NCBI GenBank assembly: GCA_964645775.1
Contig: CAZYBU010000006.1
Location: forward strand, 1 to 64,000
DNA length: 64,000 nt
Source: CAZYBU01 sp964645775
GTDB taxonomy: Bacteria > Spirochaetota > UBA4802 > UBA5550
Direction: 5' to 3'
Part shown: piece by piece, positions 1 through 9,261 of the stretch
How the letters are laid out: each line of letters opens with the position of its first letter
Numbering within the stretch: the first letter of the stretch is position 1
Notes under the pieces: generated by a model
Database searches by the model: none
Seen by the model: the letters and a program-made list of their open reading frames with translations, nothing else
What the model was told of the DNA's origin: nothing
Made by a program: the position numbers and the translations under genes

Positions 1-150
1 AAGCGGATATATAGAGCAATTTTTAGAAAATTCAGGTTAAGGAATTAATACTGTTATTTTTTAGACTCTTTACCGATAGTGTATACGGACGGCCCTGTTC
101 TTTTCGCGGCAGGCTGTCTGATGATATCGATACCTGGATGGTGATGCCCG

Positions 151-666
151 ATGAAACATGTACTTCTTACAGGACTCTTCTGCCTTCTGTTAATGCCGAG
201 CGGATCTTTAACCGCGAGTTTCGGAAATGAGGTTGTGGAAAAACTCCGTCCCGCTTCTTCGGAGATTCCCGAGGGATTTATGCTGGGTAAGATTCCTTCC
301 TTCGCGAAAAAGGTCTTTAAGGACAATCCCTGGTATCTTGACCGGGAATCTATCAAGCGGCTGGTGCCTAACATATACCCGGGAGGAAACGCCTCAAAGG
401 TCAAGGCTGTCCATATGACCATCATGGCGGATAAGCGGAATCCCTATGGAGATGACATTGTATGTTATGTTATTCTTTACAATGATAAAAACGCGGCGGA
501 CGCGGAGATAAAGAAACTGGATTCTTATACAGGGTATAACAGTGACCGGGCCATTATGGTCCGAAAGAATAACGTTGCTGTCTTTCTTCACGTGGATGAT
601 ACGGAAAACCTTCATATAATCCGGGATATGGCCACTCGCATGGAAAGGAAGCTGAATTCGAACTAA
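151..666 (+). CDS. small secreted protein of unknown function
   Basis: A 171-residue protein. It starts with Met-Lys, a hydrophobic core (about residues 4-20) and a small-residue region near position 22, which fits a Sec signal peptide, so it is probably periplasmic or surface-exposed. The mature part is mixed alpha/beta with no motif I recognise. A short stem-loop follows its stop codon, and the clpB promoter lies beyond that, so it is probably a separate unit. No distinct Shine-Dalgarno sequence precedes the ATG beyond a weak GGTG. Function unknown. Confidence 0.6.
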   Translation: MKHVLLTGLFCLLLMPSGSLTASFGNEVVEKLRPASSEIPEGFMLGKIPSFAKKVFKDNPWYLDRESIKRLVPNIYPGGNASKVKAVHMTIMADKRNPYGDDIVCYVILYNDKNAADAEIKKLDSYTGYNSDRAIMVRKNNVAVFLHVDDTENLHIIRDMATRMERKLNSN

Positions 667-675
667 GATCAGGGG

Positions 676-692
676 CCCGGCAATCTGCCGGG
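676..692. terminator. short perfect stem-loop after the first gene
   Basis: Arms CCCGGCA and TGCCGGG form a 7-bp perfect stem with a 3-base loop just after the stop at 666. There is no real T tract after it, only TCTTGAC, so termination would be weak. It sits immediately upstream of the clpB -35 box. Confidence 0.4.
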
Positions 693-694
693 TC

Positions 695-723
695 TTGACG
701 CTTCTCATATTACTTGTTATATT
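695..723 (+). promoter_or_regulatory. sigma-70-type promoter for clpB
   Basis: TTGACG (695-700), a 17-base spacer and TATATT (718-723) match the -35/-10 consensus at five of six positions each. The leader to the clpB start would be about 85 bases. I saw no CIRCE inverted repeat (HrcA operator) here. Confidence 0.6.
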
Positions 724-816
724 TAATCCGTCACCTTCACCTGAATATCTATCCCCTTTAACCTGAATGAACATTTCACCCTGAGTTAATGAACTCGAGA
801 CAAGGAGAATCATGTC

Positions 817-3408
817 ATGAGAATGGATAAACTGACGATAAAGGCCCAGGACGCACTCTCCGGGGCCCAGGAAATTGCCACAGCCAGGGACCATTATGAA
901 ATTCAGCCTGAGCATCTTCTTCTGGCCCTGGTGGAGCAGGATGGCGGTATCTTTCACTCAATCACACGCAGAATGGGTGTGGATTCCCGTGAAATAGGCC
1001 GGGACGTTACGGCTGCCCTGGAAAACCTTCCCCGGCAGGTTGGAGGCGGACCGGGAGGGGGCCAGATGTCGGCCGCCCTGCGGGATGTGATCAACGAGGC
1101 CTGGAACAGCGCCGTCAATATGAAGGATGAGTACCTGAGCACGGAACACATGGTCATGGGACTTGCCATGAAAGGCGAGGGCGCGGCGAGGAAGATACTG
1201 AACGAACATGGAATTAACCGGGACAGCCTGATGCGTGTCCTGAACGATATCCGGGGCAGCAAAAAGGCGTCGGCAGAGAATGCCGAGGACCAGTATGACG
1301 CGCTTCAGCGGTACAGCCAGGACCTGACTTCCATGGCCCGCCAGAACCGACTTGATCCTGTCATCGGGCGGGACGACGAGATACGCCGTGTCATGCAGGT
1401 CCTGACAAGGAGAACCAAGAACAACCCGGTCCTCATCGGCGAGCCTGGCGTGGGGAAAACCGCCATTGTGGAGGGTCTGGCCCAGAGGATCGTTGGAGGA
1501 GATGTCCCGGAGAACCTGAAAAACCGGCGCATCGTCGGCCTCGATATGGGGGCCCTTGTGGCTGGCGCCAAGTACCGGGGTGAGTTCGAGGAACGTCTCA
1601 AGGCGGTTATAAACGAGATCGTGGAATCGAACGGGGAGATCATCCTTTTTATTGATGAGCTTCATACTCTTATCGGAGCCGGGGCGGCCGAGGGTTCCAT
1701 AGACGCCTCCAATATGCTGAAACCGCCCCTGGCAAGGGGAGAGCTTCGTACCATCGGCGCCACCACCCTGGGCGAGTACCAGAAATATATCGAGAAGGAC
1801 AAGGCCCTGGAACGGAGGTTTCAGCCGGTCTATACAACGGAGCCCTCCACTGAGGATACCATCGCCATTCTCCGGGGCCTGAAGGAGAAGTACGAGGTGC
1901 ACCACGGGGTACGAATATCCGACTCGGCCGCCGTGGCGGCTGCCATACTCTCGGACCGATACATTACTGACCGGTTTCTGCCGGACAAGGCGGTGGATCT
2001 TATCGACGAAGCCGCGTCACTTATTAAAATGGAGATCGACTCCATGCCTATAGAGATCGACGAGATCGAAAGGCGCATACGCCAGCTGGCCATCGAAAAG
2101 GAGGCCCTGAAGAAGGAGAAAGACAAGGCCTCCAGGGAGCGGCTGGAGAGGATCGAAAAAGAGCTGGCCGACCTTATGGAGAAGAAAAATTCACTGGTGG
2201 CCGTATGGAAATCGGAGAAAGAGATCATTACGGCTATCAGCGACATAAAGCAGAAGATCGATCAGCTCAGGGCCGAGGAGAAACAGGCTGAGCGGCAGGG
2301 TAACCTTAACCGGGTTGCTGAGATCCGGTACGGGCAGATCGTTGAACTGGAGAATGAGCTCCAGGAGTACAACGAGAAGCTGAAAGAGATGCAGGGTGAA
2401 AATACCCTGCTGAAAGAAGAGGTCACGGAACAGGAGATCGCGGCAGTCGTATCCCGCTGGACCGGTATACCTGTCTCCCGGATGCTGGAAGGCGAGAAGG
2501 AAAAACTCCTGAAGATGGAAGAGATCCTCGGTCAAAGGGTCGTGGGCCAGGACCAGGCCATCACGGCCATAAGTAACTCCGTCCGACGGTCCCGTTCCGG
2601 CATACAGGATCCGGACCGTCCCATGGGGACCTTCATCTTCCTGGGACCCACGGGAGTGGGTAAGACCGAGACGGCCAAGGCCGTGGCCGAGTTCCTTTTC
2701 AATGACGAGAAGGCCATCACCCGTATCGACATGTCGGAGTACATGGAGAAACACGCCGTGGCCCGGCTTATCGGAGCCCCTCCCGGGTACGTGGGCTACG
2801 AGGAGGGAGGCCAGCTGACCGAGGCCGTGCGCCGCAGACCCTACTCCGTGGTCCTCTTCGACGAGATCGAGAAGGCGCACAATGATGTTTTTAACATCTT
2901 TCTGCAGGTACTGGACGAGGGCCGTCTGACCGATTCCAAGGGAAGGACCGTCGATTTCAGAAACACCCTGATTATCATGACCTCGAATATAGGCACATCC
3001 TATATCGGGGATGAGTCCATACCCATGGAGGAGAGGCAGACCGGTATCAACACGGAACTGCGGGCCAACTTCAAGCCGGAGTTTCTGAACCGGGTGGATG
3101 AGATCATCATCTTCAATCCTCTCTCGAAAGAAAACATCAAGGATATCATACGGCTACAGCTTGAACTCACGGGACGAAGACTTAAGGAGAGAGGGATCAA
3201 CCTGGAGCTGAAGGAGTCTGCCGTCGATTTCCTCATGGAAGAGGGCTACGACCCGCAGTTCGGGGCCAGACCCCTGAAGAGGGCCATCCAGAACCACGTC
3301 CTTAACCCTCTTTCCCTTAAACTCCTGGAAGGGAGCGTAAGCGAGGAGGTCCGGGTCGTGGTGGATAAAAAGAAGGATGGGGTCCACGTGGACCTTCAAC
3401 CGGTTTGA
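817..3408 (+). CDS. clpB: ATP-dependent disaggregase ClpB (Hsp100)
   Basis: An 863-residue AAA+ unfoldase, the usual length for ClpB. It works with DnaK to pull proteins out of aggregates in the cytoplasm. Seen in order: double Clp N-domain (1-145), first AAA+ module with Walker A GEPGVGKT near residue 208 and Walker B LFIDELH near 277, a long charged coiled-coil M domain (about 400-530) that distinguishes ClpB from ClpA/ClpC, and second AAA+ module with Walker A GPTGVGKT near 609 and a GYVGYEEGG pore loop. AAGGAG lies 9 bases upstream of the ATG at 817; the in-frame ATG at 823 is an alternative. A sigma-70-type promoter lies upstream and a strong palindromic terminator downstream, so it is monocistronic. 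Confidence 0.97.
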   Translation: MRMDKLTIKAQDALSGAQEIATARDHYEIQPEHLLLALVEQDGGIFHSITRRMGVDSREIGRDVTAALENLPRQVGGGPGGGQMSAALRDVINEAWNSAVNMKDEYLSTEHMVMGLAMKGEGAARKILNEHGINRDSLMRVLNDIRGSKKASAENAEDQYDALQRYSQDLTSMARQNRLDPVIGRDDEIRRVMQVLTRRTKNNPVLIGEPGVGKTAIVEGLAQRIVGGDVPENLKNRRIVGLDMGALVAGAKYRGEFEERLKAVINEIVESNGEIILFIDELHTLIGAGAAEGSIDASNMLKPPLARGELRTIGATTLGEYQKYIEKDKALERRFQPVYTTEPSTEDTIAILRGLKEKYEVHHGVRISDSAAVAAAILSDRYITDRFLPDKAVDLIDEAASLIKMEIDSMPIEIDEIERRIRQLAIEKEALKKEKDKASRERLERIEKELADLMEKKNSLVAVWKSEKEIITAISDIKQKIDQLRAEEKQAERQGNLNRVAEIRYGQIVELENELQEYNEKLKEMQGENTLLKEEVTEQEIAAVVSRWTGIPVSRMLEGEKEKLLKMEEILGQRVVGQDQAITAISNSVRRSRSGIQDPDRPMGTFIFLGPTGVGKTETAKAVAEFLFNDEKAITRIDMSEYMEKHAVARLIGAPPGYVGYEEGGQLTEAVRRRPYSVVLFDEIEKAHNDVFNIFLQVLDEGRLTDSKGRTVDFRNTLIIMTSNIGTSYIGDESIPMEERQTGINTELRANFKPEFLNRVDEIIIFNPLSKENIKDIIRLQLELTGRRLKERGINLELKESAVDFLMEEGYDPQFGARPLKRAIQNHVLNPLSLKLLEGSVSEEVRVVVDKKKDGVHVDLQPV

Positions 3409-3439
3409 TGATTATCGCACGCAGGCGAAGATGAAGGGG

Positions 3440-3477
3440 CCGTAGGCGAAGATATATATATCTTCGCCTACGGTTTT
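3440..3477. terminator. long perfect palindromic terminator after clpB
   Basis: Positions 3440-3473 form a 34-bp perfect palindrome: the arm CCGTAGGCGAAGATA is followed by its exact complement across a central TATA, then TTTT. It is about 32 bases after the clpB stop. A partial second copy of the arm core (AGGCGAAGAT) lies just upstream at 3423-3432. Confidence 0.75.
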
Positions 3478-3641
3478 CGCGCGGACATATCTTTCTTCAT
3501 TTTTATTCATTTACCCTTTAAATGGTTAAAATTTTTTTCCTGGAAAAGATGAAATAATTACATTTTCTCTTGCCGGAAACGGTACACGTATATACCTTAC
3601 TCCCCTGTTTGAGGGGAATGTACTTCCCGGGAGGTTTTTGA

Positions 3642-4697
3642 ATGAAACGAGTTATCTCCGTTATTTCGATATTGCTAATGATAACAGGTTTTGCAGTTAA
3701 TTCCTTTTCGTATACCGGATCAGAGACAGGTATTGATTATACGTTAACTGGTGATACATCTGCAATGGAGGATTTTGTTGACAATACCCTTGATCCTTAT
3801 ATGGCAAAAATATACCCGCTGGATCAGTTTGCCGGAGCCACGGCAACCTCCCAGGCCTACTCATCCGTGGATGTCGGTTCCTTCCAGGCCTACCATAATT
3901 ACAGGTTCCTGGCCATAACCGTGGGGGTCCAGGCTGCCACCCATGTCCCCACCACGAATCTGGATAAGCTTCCAGACTACTTCGCAGACATGGGCGATAC
4001 CGAGGACCCGAGCTACGAGATGGGTTTCGCGGCCGCCACGTCCTTAAATGTGGGGGTCAAGATTCTTCCCAGGTTATATATCGACGCAAAGCTAATGTAC
4101 CTCCCCACGGTCAATGTCCCCGTAGGGGAGGATATGAACATGGGTATAAGCAATCTTACCGTGGGGGCCGGGGTTACCTGGCAGTTCATGAAGGCCTTTG
4201 ATGTGGGCGCCTTCCGATGGGGCGGTCTCGCCCTCCATGGCGGTTACTACATGACATGGAATAAAATTGATTTCACATTAAAAAATGTAAATTTAGTGGA
4301 TGGACTAAATACATCCACAAGTGATTTTAGTATAGAATACAATGCTCATACCCATTCTATTCCAGTTGAACTTACGACATCCATACGACTGGTATGGTTT
4401 CTGAACCTTTACGCCGGGGTGGGTGCAACATTCAATTTCGGAAAAGCGACCGTTACAATGGATCAGGTCATGGAAGTTACCGGGGGAGCGAGTGGCACAA
4501 TCAGTTTTGATGCCGAGTCCACCAACAATCCCGGAGTCTTTGACGTGAAATTCATGACCGGTCTCGGTATAAAGATTCTTCCGGTTATCATCGATATACC
4601 TGTCACCTTCCACTTCCCCACGAACGAGAAGTTCCGGTACGACAACAAATCGGGAATGGGCATGAATGTCGGTATCACCATGGGGGTTGTTTTCTGA
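3642..4697 (+). CDS. secreted outer-membrane-like beta-barrel protein
   Basis: A 351-residue protein with an N-terminal signal peptide (Met-Lys-Arg, hydrophobic core to about residue 20, likely cleavage near SFSYT). The rest is rich in Gly, Tyr, Thr and Val with alternating hydrophobic strands (for example around FLNLYAGVGATFNFG), and ends in GITMGVVF, a terminal aromatic residue typical of outer-membrane barrels. GGGAGG gives a strong ribosome-binding site about 10 bases before the ATG. An attenuated terminator follows at 4721. The barrel call comes from composition and pattern only; substrate or ligand is unknown. Confidence 0.65.
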   Translation: MKRVISVISILLMITGFAVNSFSYTGSETGIDYTLTGDTSAMEDFVDNTLDPYMAKIYPLDQFAGATATSQAYSSVDVGSFQAYHNYRFLAITVGVQAATHVPTTNLDKLPDYFADMGDTEDPSYEMGFAAATSLNVGVKILPRLYIDAKLMYLPTVNVPVGEDMNMGISNLTVGAGVTWQFMKAFDVGAFRWGGLALHGGYYMTWNKIDFTLKNVNLVDGLNTSTSDFSIEYNAHTHSIPVELTTSIRLVWFLNLYAGVGATFNFGKATVTMDQVMEVTGGASGTISFDAESTNNPGVFDVKFMTGLGIKILPVIIDIPVTFHFPTNEKFRYDNKSGMGMNVGITMGVVF

Positions 4698-4720
4698 TAT
4701 AATCGATTAAGTGAATTGCG

Positions 4721-4753
4721 GGGGGCGTCTCACGTATGAGGCTCCCCCTTTTT
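4721..4753 (+). terminator. rho-independent terminator
   Basis: GGGGGCGTCTCA and TGAGGCTCCCCC pair with one mismatch and one wobble, with a 4-base loop, followed by a T run. It closes the barrel-protein gene. Confidence 0.75.
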
Positions 4754-4832
4754 GTTTTCATTGCAGAAAATTCTTGCCAAAGGGAGGGCCGCTGGATAGT
4801 CTACGTTTTCTATATGGACATGCTGAAAATCA

Positions 4833-5849
4833 ATGAGAACAATTGTCCCCCTAACAGATAACGAAAAACATATCGTGGAACGGGTCACGGAAGCGATGCG
4901 GGACCACGGCACCTTTGATGAGCTGGCCGCCATCAAGAAGAACGAGCTCTCCCTGGATGACCTGGCCCGTTCCATATCTCAGTACCCCTCGGTGTTCGGC
5001 CAGCAGCAGCTGGGAAACGCTTCCCGTTCCGTCCAGACCCTCATCGATACACTCTGCATCAAGGATATATCTGACCGGGTCTACCATATCCCGACCAAGG
5101 CGATCCTGGGCCAGGGGTTCGCCGTGGCCAAGATCAACTTCTTCTTCATGCTCTATTACTCCCTGAGTCAGAGGGACATGCTCGAAGACTACACCACCAT
5201 GATCATGGAGGTCATCAAGCGTAACGTCTATACCTCCATGGCCGAAGAGGTCTTCCTTGCCATCATATCGGACAAGAACATTCCCCTTCAGGTGCGGAGT
5301 AACGCTGGATACCTTCTGGCCAACATCTGGGAATACCGACTGGACCACGGTGTGAAGGAGTTCGCTCCCATTTTGAACAATATCTGGAACTCGCGGAAAA
5401 AACTGAGGCCCGCTTACGGAACCATGCTCGGAGTCTCGGAACTCTTCCTTCTGTCCCGTGAATCGGGAAACATCTGGATGGAATTTTTTCAGAGGGACGA
5501 TCTGAAACATGAGGAGATCGATTCTCTCCAGGAATTCATCATGGGCCTCTCCTTCGAAGAGATGGAGACTCTGGCACGGGAGATGGAGAGGACCGGGAAG
5601 TCGACCTACTGTATTGAGGAGATTCGCGACTTTTTGGGGGGGAGCCGGATGTACGAAGAGTATAACCTGGACGATCCCCGTGAGATCTTCCGTTCATATA
5701 AACAGCGAAAAAGGAACGCTGATTTTCGCAAGAGGGCCAACCTCGAGGGCCCCAAGAAAAGCATAGAAGAATACCTTATGATTTACCTGCTGGCCCGGCC
5801 CGAAATGGATGAGGAGCTGGCGGGACAGAGATGGAGGTCTGAACCATGA
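4833..5849 (+). CDS. helical protein of unknown function, coupled to carbonic anhydrase
   Basis: A 338-residue soluble protein, mostly alpha-helical, with HEAT-like alternation of hydrophobic and charged segments. No signal peptide, membrane segment or catalytic motif is visible. It overlaps the start of the gamma carbonic anhydrase gene by 4 bases (ATGA), so the two are probably translationally coupled and may act together. The ribosome-binding site is weak, and the start is chosen as the first in-frame ATG. I do not recognise the family. Confidence 0.7.
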   Translation: MRTIVPLTDNEKHIVERVTEAMRDHGTFDELAAIKKNELSLDDLARSISQYPSVFGQQQLGNASRSVQTLIDTLCIKDISDRVYHIPTKAILGQGFAVAKINFFFMLYYSLSQRDMLEDYTTMIMEVIKRNVYTSMAEEVFLAIISDKNIPLQVRSNAGYLLANIWEYRLDHGVKEFAPILNNIWNSRKKLRPAYGTMLGVSELFLLSRESGNIWMEFFQRDDLKHEEIDSLQEFIMGLSFEEMETLAREMERTGKSTYCIEEIRDFLGGSRMYEEYNLDDPREIFRSYKQRKRNADFRKRANLEGPKKSIEEYLMIYLLARPEMDEELAGQRWRSEP

Positions 5850-6460
5850 TAGGAAGAAGTCCCGTTACCTCCTTTCAGGAGAAGGAACACGACCCCGTAC
5901 TCGATGAGGGATCTTACGTGCATCCCGCGGCCGTGGTCATCGGTCATGTCTACCTGGGAAAGAACATCCTGGTCTCACCCCTGGCGTCGGTGCGGGGAGA
6001 CGAGGGTGCGCCCATCGTTGTGGGTGACGATTCAAACATCCAGGACGGATGTGTCATCCACGGCCTCAAGGTGACAGACGAGGGCCGCTCCCTGGACGCG
6101 AACCGCGTCGATTCGGAGAAGGGACCCGCCTCGGTACGCATTGGTAAGCGGGTCTCGATGGCCCACCAGAGCCAGGTTCACGGCCCGGCCCGGGTGGGTG
6201 AAGATGTTTTCGTCGGTATGATGAGCCTCATCTTCAAGGCGGAGGTTGGAGACCGGGTGGTCATTGAACCCGGCTCCCTTGTCATGGGAGTAAAAATACC
6301 CTCTGGACGCTACGTGCCGGCCGGTTCCGTGATAAAAAAACAGGAAGACGCCGACGCCCTGCCGGCGATAACCGATACCTATCCCCTGGCCCATCTGAAC
6401 CAGGAGGTGGTCCAGGTCAACGTGGAACTGGCGCAGGGGTACGCTAAGCGGGATGGGTAG
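5846..6460 (+). CDS. Cam-type gamma-class carbonic anhydrase
   Basis: A 204-residue left-handed beta-helix (hexapeptide repeat) protein that would hydrate CO2 to bicarbonate at a metal bound between subunits of a trimer. The three metal ligands are in place: His72, His107 (in AHQSQVHG) and His112. RGDEG at 50-54 supplies Arg, Asp and the proton-handling Glu53. The segment after His72 carries the extra acidic loop (TDEGRSLDANRVDSEKG) that separates true Cam from the shorter CamH/YrbA-like proteins. The C-terminal region matches the Cam long helix. Coupled by a 4-base overlap to the helical unknown upstream. Activity is likely from residues but inferred. Confidence 0.88.
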   Translation: MIGRSPVTSFQEKEHDPVLDEGSYVHPAAVVIGHVYLGKNILVSPLASVRGDEGAPIVVGDDSNIQDGCVIHGLKVTDEGRSLDANRVDSEKGPASVRIGKRVSMAHQSQVHGPARVGEDVFVGMMSLIFKAEVGDRVVIEPGSLVMGVKIPSGRYVPAGSVIKKQEDADALPAITDTYPLAHLNQEVVQVNVELAQGYAKRDG

Positions 6461-6461
6461 C

Positions 6462-6827
6462 TCACTCCGGGTCGTTGTATCCGCACCCTTCGTAGGGGCT
6501 TAAGGGTCCGGAAGTCTCCACGCCCGGCTGGTTCTCGTAGAAGGGGAAGTCCCGGCACATGCGTGGCCGTATCTCGTAGATGGAACAGGCCGGTGTACCC
6601 TTCTCATCGCGCGTGAAATGTTTGCACCTGTAGTGAAAAGGGAGGTCCGCTTCCGGCTCCTCGAAGAGGAACTCCAGCATGGGATAGATAAGGTATATCT
6701 CGGTGTAGGATGGGTCCACGCTTTTCATGGAACGCCAGTAGTAATAGGCCCGCTCAAGGGTCTGGGGGTCCTCGGCCAGGCGGACGTCCTGGCAGCAGTA
6801 TCCTCTTCGTTTACAACGGGGCGCCAT
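6462..6827 (-). CDS. YkgJ-like cysteine-cluster protein
   Basis: A 121-residue protein with Cys5, Cys11 and Cys12 near the N-terminus and a distal set (YRCKHF, PACSIYEIRPRMCRDFPF). This is the signature of the YkgJ/UPF0153 family, thought to bind zinc or an iron-sulphur cluster. It lies 25 bases downstream of glutamine synthetase III on the same strand and ends 1 base from the convergent carbonic anhydrase stop. The biochemical role is not established for the family. Confidence 0.8.
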   Translation of the reverse strand: MAPRCKRRGYCCQDVRLAEDPQTLERAYYYWRSMKSVDPSYTEIYLIYPMLEFLFEEPEADLPFHYRCKHFTRDEKGTPACSIYEIRPRMCRDFPFYENQPGVETSGPLSPYEGCGYNDPE

Positions 6828-6852
6828 CCTGCCTCAATACTCCGCTTTTTTG

Positions 6853-9021
6853 TCAGCTGATATAGAGCATCTCCCAGAATTTCGGGAGGGTCCAGAGATT
6901 ATCGTCGATGAGGGTCTCCAGTTCATCGGAGAGGAGGCGGGTGTCCTCCATGGACTGGCTTATCTCCTGGCAGAAGTACTTTGCTTTCTCGAAGACGTCC
7001 TCCGTGTCGTTAGCCCTGCCCAGTTTTTCGACAAGATTGTCCCGGGCCACGCAGAGGTTTTCTATCGCTTTCGTGATCCTGGTAAGCAGTTCTCTCTGAT
7101 TAGTCACGGCGCTCTCCGCTCCCAGGACCGTCACGGTTTTCTCAATGGAGGCGGCCAGTTCACCCTGGTAACGGAGGGCGGGAGGGAGTACCCGGGTTGA
7201 TACCATCTCCATGAGGACCCGTACCTCGATCTCCTTGTCCGCTGAGTACCGTTCGGTCTTGATGCAATAGCGGGAATTCAGCTCCACGGGCGAGAGAACC
7301 CTGTATTTCTCGAAGAGCTCTTCGGCCTTCTTCTCGGTCAGGGCCTTCAGGGCCATCGGAGTTGTCCTCAGGTTCGGCAGGCCCCTCTTCTCCGCATCCT
7401 TTTGCCATGTATCGCTGTAGTTGTCCCCTGAAAAGAGGATAGCCTCGACCTTCGGCAGTTCTTCCCGGATCATGTTAAGGACCTTCACCCGGATATCCTT
7501 TTCTTTCGAGGCCTCAAGCATGTCGGAGAGTTCATCCAGGCTCTGGCTTATGGTGGTGTTCAATACCGTGGCCGGAAAGGATATATTATGATTGGAGCCC
7601 ACGGCCCGGAACTCGAACTTGTTCCCGGTAAAGGCGAAGGGAGAGGTACGGTTTCGGTCCGAGGTATCTCTGGAGAGCTTGGGGAGTGAGGAGAGTCCCA
7701 GGTCTATGATTCCCGTGGCATCGGTGTCGGAGAGGTCCCCCTTCGCGATATTTTGCAGGATAGACGTGAGCTGTTCTCCAAGAAAGATCGATATTATCGC
7801 TGGAGGCGCCTCGTTGGCCCCCAGACGATGATCGTTGCCGGCAGAGGCTATAGAGGCCCGGAGAAGGTCGGCGTGACGATGCACGGCCCTGAGTGTGGCC
7901 ATGAGAAAAACCAAAAACTGTATGTTCCCACGGGGGGTCTTCCCCGGATCAAAGAGATTAATGCCGTCGTCCGTGGAGAGGGACCAGTTCAGGTGCTTGC
8001 CGGAACCGTTTATGCCTGCAAAGGGCTTCTCATTGAAAAGAACGGCGAAGTGGTGTCTGCGGGAGACCTGCCGGATGGTGTCCATGACCAGGAGGTTATG
8101 ATCCACGGCGATGTTCGCCTCCTCGAAGATAGGCGCGATCTCGAACTGGGAAGGGGCCACCTCGTTGTGACGGGTCTTGGCCGGTATGCCAAGCTTGTAG
8201 AGTTCCTCCTCCACGTCGTGCATGAAGGACTGGACCCTCTCCTTGATGTTTCCGAAGTACTGGTCGTCCAGCTCCTGGCCCTTTGCCGGAGGGGCCCCCA
8301 GGAGAGTGCGTCCGGCCAGGACAAGGTCGGGCCTCCGGTAGAAGAAATCGGTATCCACCAGGAAGTACTCCTGTTCCGGGCCCAGGTTCGATATCACACG
8401 GCAGGATCCTTCGTGGCCCAGGACGCGGAGCATCCGCAGGGCGCTGTCGTTCACGGCCCGTATGGATCGAAGGAGGGGGGTCTTCTTGTCCAGGGCCTCC
8501 CCGTTGTAGGAAATAAAGACCGTGGGGATGCAGAGGGTTGTCCCGGTCCCGTTATGGCGCAGGAAGGCGGGGCTGGTCATGTCCCATCCGGTATATCCCC
8601 GGGCCTCGAAGGTGGCCCGGATACCGCCGCTGGGAAAGCTGGAGGCGTCCGGCTCTCCCTGGACAAGCTGCCTGCCGGAGAATCGCTCCATGATCACTCC
8701 CTCTTCGAACTCGATGAAGGCGTCGTGCTTTTCCGCCGTGGCGCCGGTCATGGGCTGGAACCAGTGGGCGAAGTGAGTGGCGCCCCGCTCGATAGCCCAC
8801 TCTTTCATGGCGTGGGCTACGGCGTTGGCCGTATCCAGGTCCAGTTCCCTGTCTTCATGGAGGATGTCCATAAAACGGTCAAAGACGACCTTGGGAAGCT
8901 TATCTTCCATGACGATGTCGTTGAAGGTCTCCTCGCCGTAGTACGTTGAGACGGGATTGTTTTTTTTACGGGCTATGGTATAATGTCTCTCCGCTGCGGG
9001 TATGGGTGAGTTGTATCGCAC
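6853..9021 (-). CDS. glnN: type III glutamine synthetase (GlnN)
   Basis: A 722-residue enzyme, the length expected for GSIII (much longer than the about 450-residue GlnA). It joins ammonia to glutamate using ATP. Visible catalytic-core motifs: MTGATAEKHDAF (91-102), GPEQEYF (214-220), HNEVAPSQFE (285-294), NGSGKHLNWS (338-347) and NDHRLGANEAPPA (about 396). A long helical C-terminal part is typical of the type. The start is GTG at 9021, supported by GGAGG five bases upstream; no ATG fits as well. It heads a two-gene unit with the YkgJ-like gene. I saw no sigma-54 promoter or obvious NtrC site upstream. Confidence 0.95.
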   Translation of the reverse strand: MRYNSPIPAAERHYTIARKKNNPVSTYYGEETFNDIVMEDKLPKVVFDRFMDILHEDRELDLDTANAVAHAMKEWAIERGATHFAHWFQPMTGATAEKHDAFIEFEEGVIMERFSGRQLVQGEPDASSFPSGGIRATFEARGYTGWDMTSPAFLRHNGTGTTLCIPTVFISYNGEALDKKTPLLRSIRAVNDSALRMLRVLGHEGSCRVISNLGPEQEYFLVDTDFFYRRPDLVLAGRTLLGAPPAKGQELDDQYFGNIKERVQSFMHDVEEELYKLGIPAKTRHNEVAPSQFEIAPIFEEANIAVDHNLLVMDTIRQVSRRHHFAVLFNEKPFAGINGSGKHLNWSLSTDDGINLFDPGKTPRGNIQFLVFLMATLRAVHRHADLLRASIASAGNDHRLGANEAPPAIISIFLGEQLTSILQNIAKGDLSDTDATGIIDLGLSSLPKLSRDTSDRNRTSPFAFTGNKFEFRAVGSNHNISFPATVLNTTISQSLDELSDMLEASKEKDIRVKVLNMIREELPKVEAILFSGDNYSDTWQKDAEKRGLPNLRTTPMALKALTEKKAEELFEKYRVLSPVELNSRYCIKTERYSADKEIEVRVLMEMVSTRVLPPALRYQGELAASIEKTVTVLGAESAVTNQRELLTRITKAIENLCVARDNLVEKLGRANDTEDVFEKAKYFCQEISQSMEDTRLLSDELETLIDDNLWTLPKFWEMLYIS

Positions 9022-9261
9022 AACGTCCTCCAGATTGTTGGGATTTGTTAGGTTTCACCAGGGGTGATTTTTTGTAAACAATAAATGAGCGGGGGGCATC
9101 GCTTTACGTGAATGAAGAATCTCTTCGATTTCATGACCGAAATCGGAGTAATGGAGAAATGAGGGTATAAGAAAAAATAATTGTTCTTGATCTTCATGCC
9201 CTCCGGCGGGCGATGATATGTTCCCCCCGCGGGCAATACATCCATTAATGGAAAAGAAACT

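Noticed and set aside
1..52. Possible right end of another dispersed repeat at the window start (GTTAAGGAATTAATACTG)
   Set aside because: About 18 bases resemble the right end of the copy at 11347, but the rest lies outside the window, so it cannot be supported.
958..1905. 315-codon minus-strand ORF inside clpB
   Set aside because: Antisense shadow of a highly conserved gene, with no ribosome-binding site or recognisable domain.
7753..8949. 398-codon plus-strand ORF
   Set aside because: Lies entirely opposite the well-supported glutamine synthetase III gene; a codon-bias shadow.
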